A stretch of 50,490 nucleotides of DNA from Candidatus Collierbacteria bacterium GW2011_GWB2_45_17. Lineage in GTDB: Bacteria; Patescibacteriota; Microgenomatia; UBA1400; MFAQ01. The notes beneath the pieces were generated by a model. The model searched no databases, had not been told where the DNA came from, and was given only the letters and a program-made list of their open reading frames with translations. Position 1 is the stretch's first letter, and every line of letters starts with the position of its first letter. Both the position numbers and the translations under genes were made by a program. Below, in pieces: positions 49,288 through 50,490 of this stretch. The stretch covers positions 1-50,490 of the forward strand of contig LCKO01000007.1 of NCBI GenBank assembly GCA_001001485.1. The letters run 5' to 3'.

Positions 49288-50310
49288 ATGAAAAATATAC
49301 CTGATAATCAAAAATCACAAATCATTATTTATCAGACTGAGGACGGAAAAACCCGTGTCGAAGTTCGTTTTGAGCATGAAAATGTCTGGCTTACTCAAAA
49401 GCTTATTGCAGAACTTTTTGATTGTTCTGTTGATAATGTTTCTTTACATCTAAAAAATATTTATCTTGAGCATGAGATTTATGGAGGTTCAACTGTCGAG
49501 GATTTCTCGATAGTTCAAAATGAAGGCAATCGGAAGGTACGAAGAAAAATAAGAATGTATCCATTAGAAGTAATTATTGCTGTAGGGTATCGAGTAAATT
49601 CTATCCGTGGCACACTTTTTCGCCAATGGGCTACAGACCGTCTAAAAGAATATATGATCAAGGGATTTACTATGGACGATGCCCGTCTTAAACAAGGCGG
49701 TTATAAATCACGCTTTTTTGAAGAGCTTTTGGAGCGCATCCGAGATATCCGATCAAGTGAACGAATGTTGTATCAAAAAGTGACAGATATTTATGCGACG
49801 AGCATTGATTATCGTAAAGATGCCAAAGAAACAGATTTGTTTTTTAAGACAGTGCAAAATAAGATGCATTTTGCGGTGAGTGGGAAAACTGCAGCAGAAT
49901 TAATCGCAGAGCGCGCCAATAGTAAAAAACCAATGATGGGGCTTACAAATTTTTCAGGTCTGTATCCTATTCAGCGTGATATTTACATCGCTAAAAATTA
50001 TTTAAACGAAAACGAGCTTGAGATGCTTAATCGTATCGTAGATGCATATTTATCATTTGCCGAGATTCAAGCTAAAAGCGAGCATGCCATGACCATGAAA
50101 GACTGGATTGGTAAACTTAATGAGTATCTGACTCTTTTAGGGAGGGGTATTTTAAAAAATGCTGGTACCGTGAGAGCAGAAGAAGCTGAGGAAAAAGCTG
50201 GTACGGAATATGAGATATATAAAAAGGAACAAGATAAAAACTATATTTCTGATTTTGACCTGCTTGTAAATAAATATCTCAAAGCAGGAAAGAGGGAGAA
50301 AAAAGCATGA
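49288..50310 (+). CDS. RhuM-family protein
   Basis: A 340-aa protein. The N-terminal region is an atypical HTH-like module (ENVWLTQKLIAELFDCSVDN then VSLHLKNIYLE), followed by the diagnostic RhuM segment RKIRMYPLEVIIAVGYRVNS and IRGTLFRQWATDRLKEYMIKG. RhuM proteins occur in pathogenicity and phage-like islands and in defence contexts; the biochemical activity is unclear. Gene density and style differ from the rest of the window, and it sits behind a tRNA gene, so horizontal acquisition is likely. TATGTT ends 6 bp before its ATG. Confidence 0.88.
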   Translation: MKNIPDNQKSQIIIYQTEDGKTRVEVRFEHENVWLTQKLIAELFDCSVDNVSLHLKNIYLEHEIYGGSTVEDFSIVQNEGNRKVRRKIRMYPLEVIIAVGYRVNSIRGTLFRQWATDRLKEYMIKGFTMDDARLKQGGYKSRFFEELLERIRDIRSSERMLYQKVTDIYATSIDYRKDAKETDLFFKTVQNKMHFAVSGKTAAELIAERANSKKPMMGLTNFSGLYPIQRDIYIAKNYLNENELEMLNRIVDAYLSFAEIQAKSEHAMTMKDWIGKLNEYLTLLGRGILKNAGTVRAEEAEEKAGTEYEIYKKEQDKNYISDFDLLVNKYLKAGKREKKA

Positions 50311-50461
50311 TTACCAAACTCAAACACTATTTCTTTGCCCCCCGTTTTCATTTTAGTAATTTAGCACACATTTTTACTTGATTCAAGAGGACGATATAGA
50401 TCACAAATAATGTTACCAAGAAAGGTGTGGATAGATCATAAATAGGTTACCGTAGTCGTCT
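50311..50461. repeat. Spacer with two direct repeats at the right edge
   Basis: ATAGATCACAAATAATGTTACC-like repeats occur at 50396-50417 and, with one deletion and changes, at 50431-50451 (ATAGATCATAAATAGGTTAC then C). They precede the start of a further gene and may be the end of an insertion element or operator sites. Confidence 0.55.
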
Positions 50462-50490
50462 ATGACTATGGCAACCAAAAAAGACATCTT
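50462..50490 (+). CDS. 5' end of a gene cut by the right window edge
   Basis: An open frame begins ATG 50462 and encodes MTMATKKDI before the sequence ends. The direct repeats immediately upstream make a transposase a reasonable guess, but the visible part is too short to judge. Confidence 0.3.

Overview
The window looks like chromosomal DNA from a streamlined candidate-phyla-radiation (Patescibacteria) bacterium, probably of the Microgenomates side. The evidence is indirect: many housekeeping proteins are trimmed to minimal cores (trigger factor without the PPIase domain, PheT without the N-terminal OB/tRNA-binding domain, a short YebC), there is a Gram-positive-like type IV pilus cluster with no secretin, genes are tightly packed with 1-20 bp overlaps, and many genes have a promoter -10 box directly before the start codon with no Shine-Dalgarno. 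TGA acts as a stop, so the glycine-recoded lineages are unlikely. Lineage is inferred only; no 16S gene is present.

Layout. 1-10.4 kb, mostly plus strand: sodA, tRNA-Leu(CAA) followed by two tandem tRNA-Leu-derived elements, a 55-aa membrane peptide, a TPR-like protein, efp, a lipoprotein-processing group (Lgt-like, DksA/TraR, LspA), an RluA-type pseudouridine synthase, a Kef-type antiporter, a LytR_C-like protein and yebC. Four copies of a 44-bp palindromic repeat sit at gene ends here. 10.4-11.5 kb is a non-coding kilobase with CCTATAAT iterons, a perfect DnaA box and a double-hairpin intergenic repeat. 11.5-14.1 kb holds two unknown genes, a tyrosine recombinase and a REP-associated tyrosine transposase (RAYT) with REP palindromes both around and inside its gene. 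14.1-24.3 kb, mostly minus strand: pyrG, a UDG-like gene (plus strand), gyrA, hppA and a gyrB interrupted by an HNH intein. 24.3-36.9 kb, plus strand: a delta-prime-like clamp-loader gene, then pilB-pilT-pilC, a prepilin, pilD, seven more prepilin-like genes, a PilX-like gene and pilM-pilN-pilO. 36.8-40.7 kb, minus strand: a 31-aa peptide, recG, rpmF, nusB, rnc, rpsP and khpA. 40.7-48.9 kb: a class A penicillin-binding protein (plus), then on the minus strand trigger factor, a coiled-coil protein, tRNA-Val and infC-rpmI-rplT-pheS-pheT. The right end has tRNA-Leu(UAG), a RhuM-family gene and the start of another gene behind two direct repeats, probably the edge of an accessory island.

The pilus genes form one self-contained assembly system: PilB and PilT motors, PilC platform, PilD peptidase, major and minor pilins, and the PilMNO alignment complex. 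The envelope genes (PBP1A, LytR_C-like, Lgt-like/LspA, H+-pyrophosphatase, Kef) fit a single-membrane cell with peptidoglycan.

The least ordinary features are the paired tRNA-Leu-derived elements, which show one compensatory base-pair change; the palindromic repeat families that have become part of coding sequences (PyrG and LspA C-termini, a prepilin leader, the RAYT itself); the extended -10 promoters abutting start codons; and the gyrB intein.
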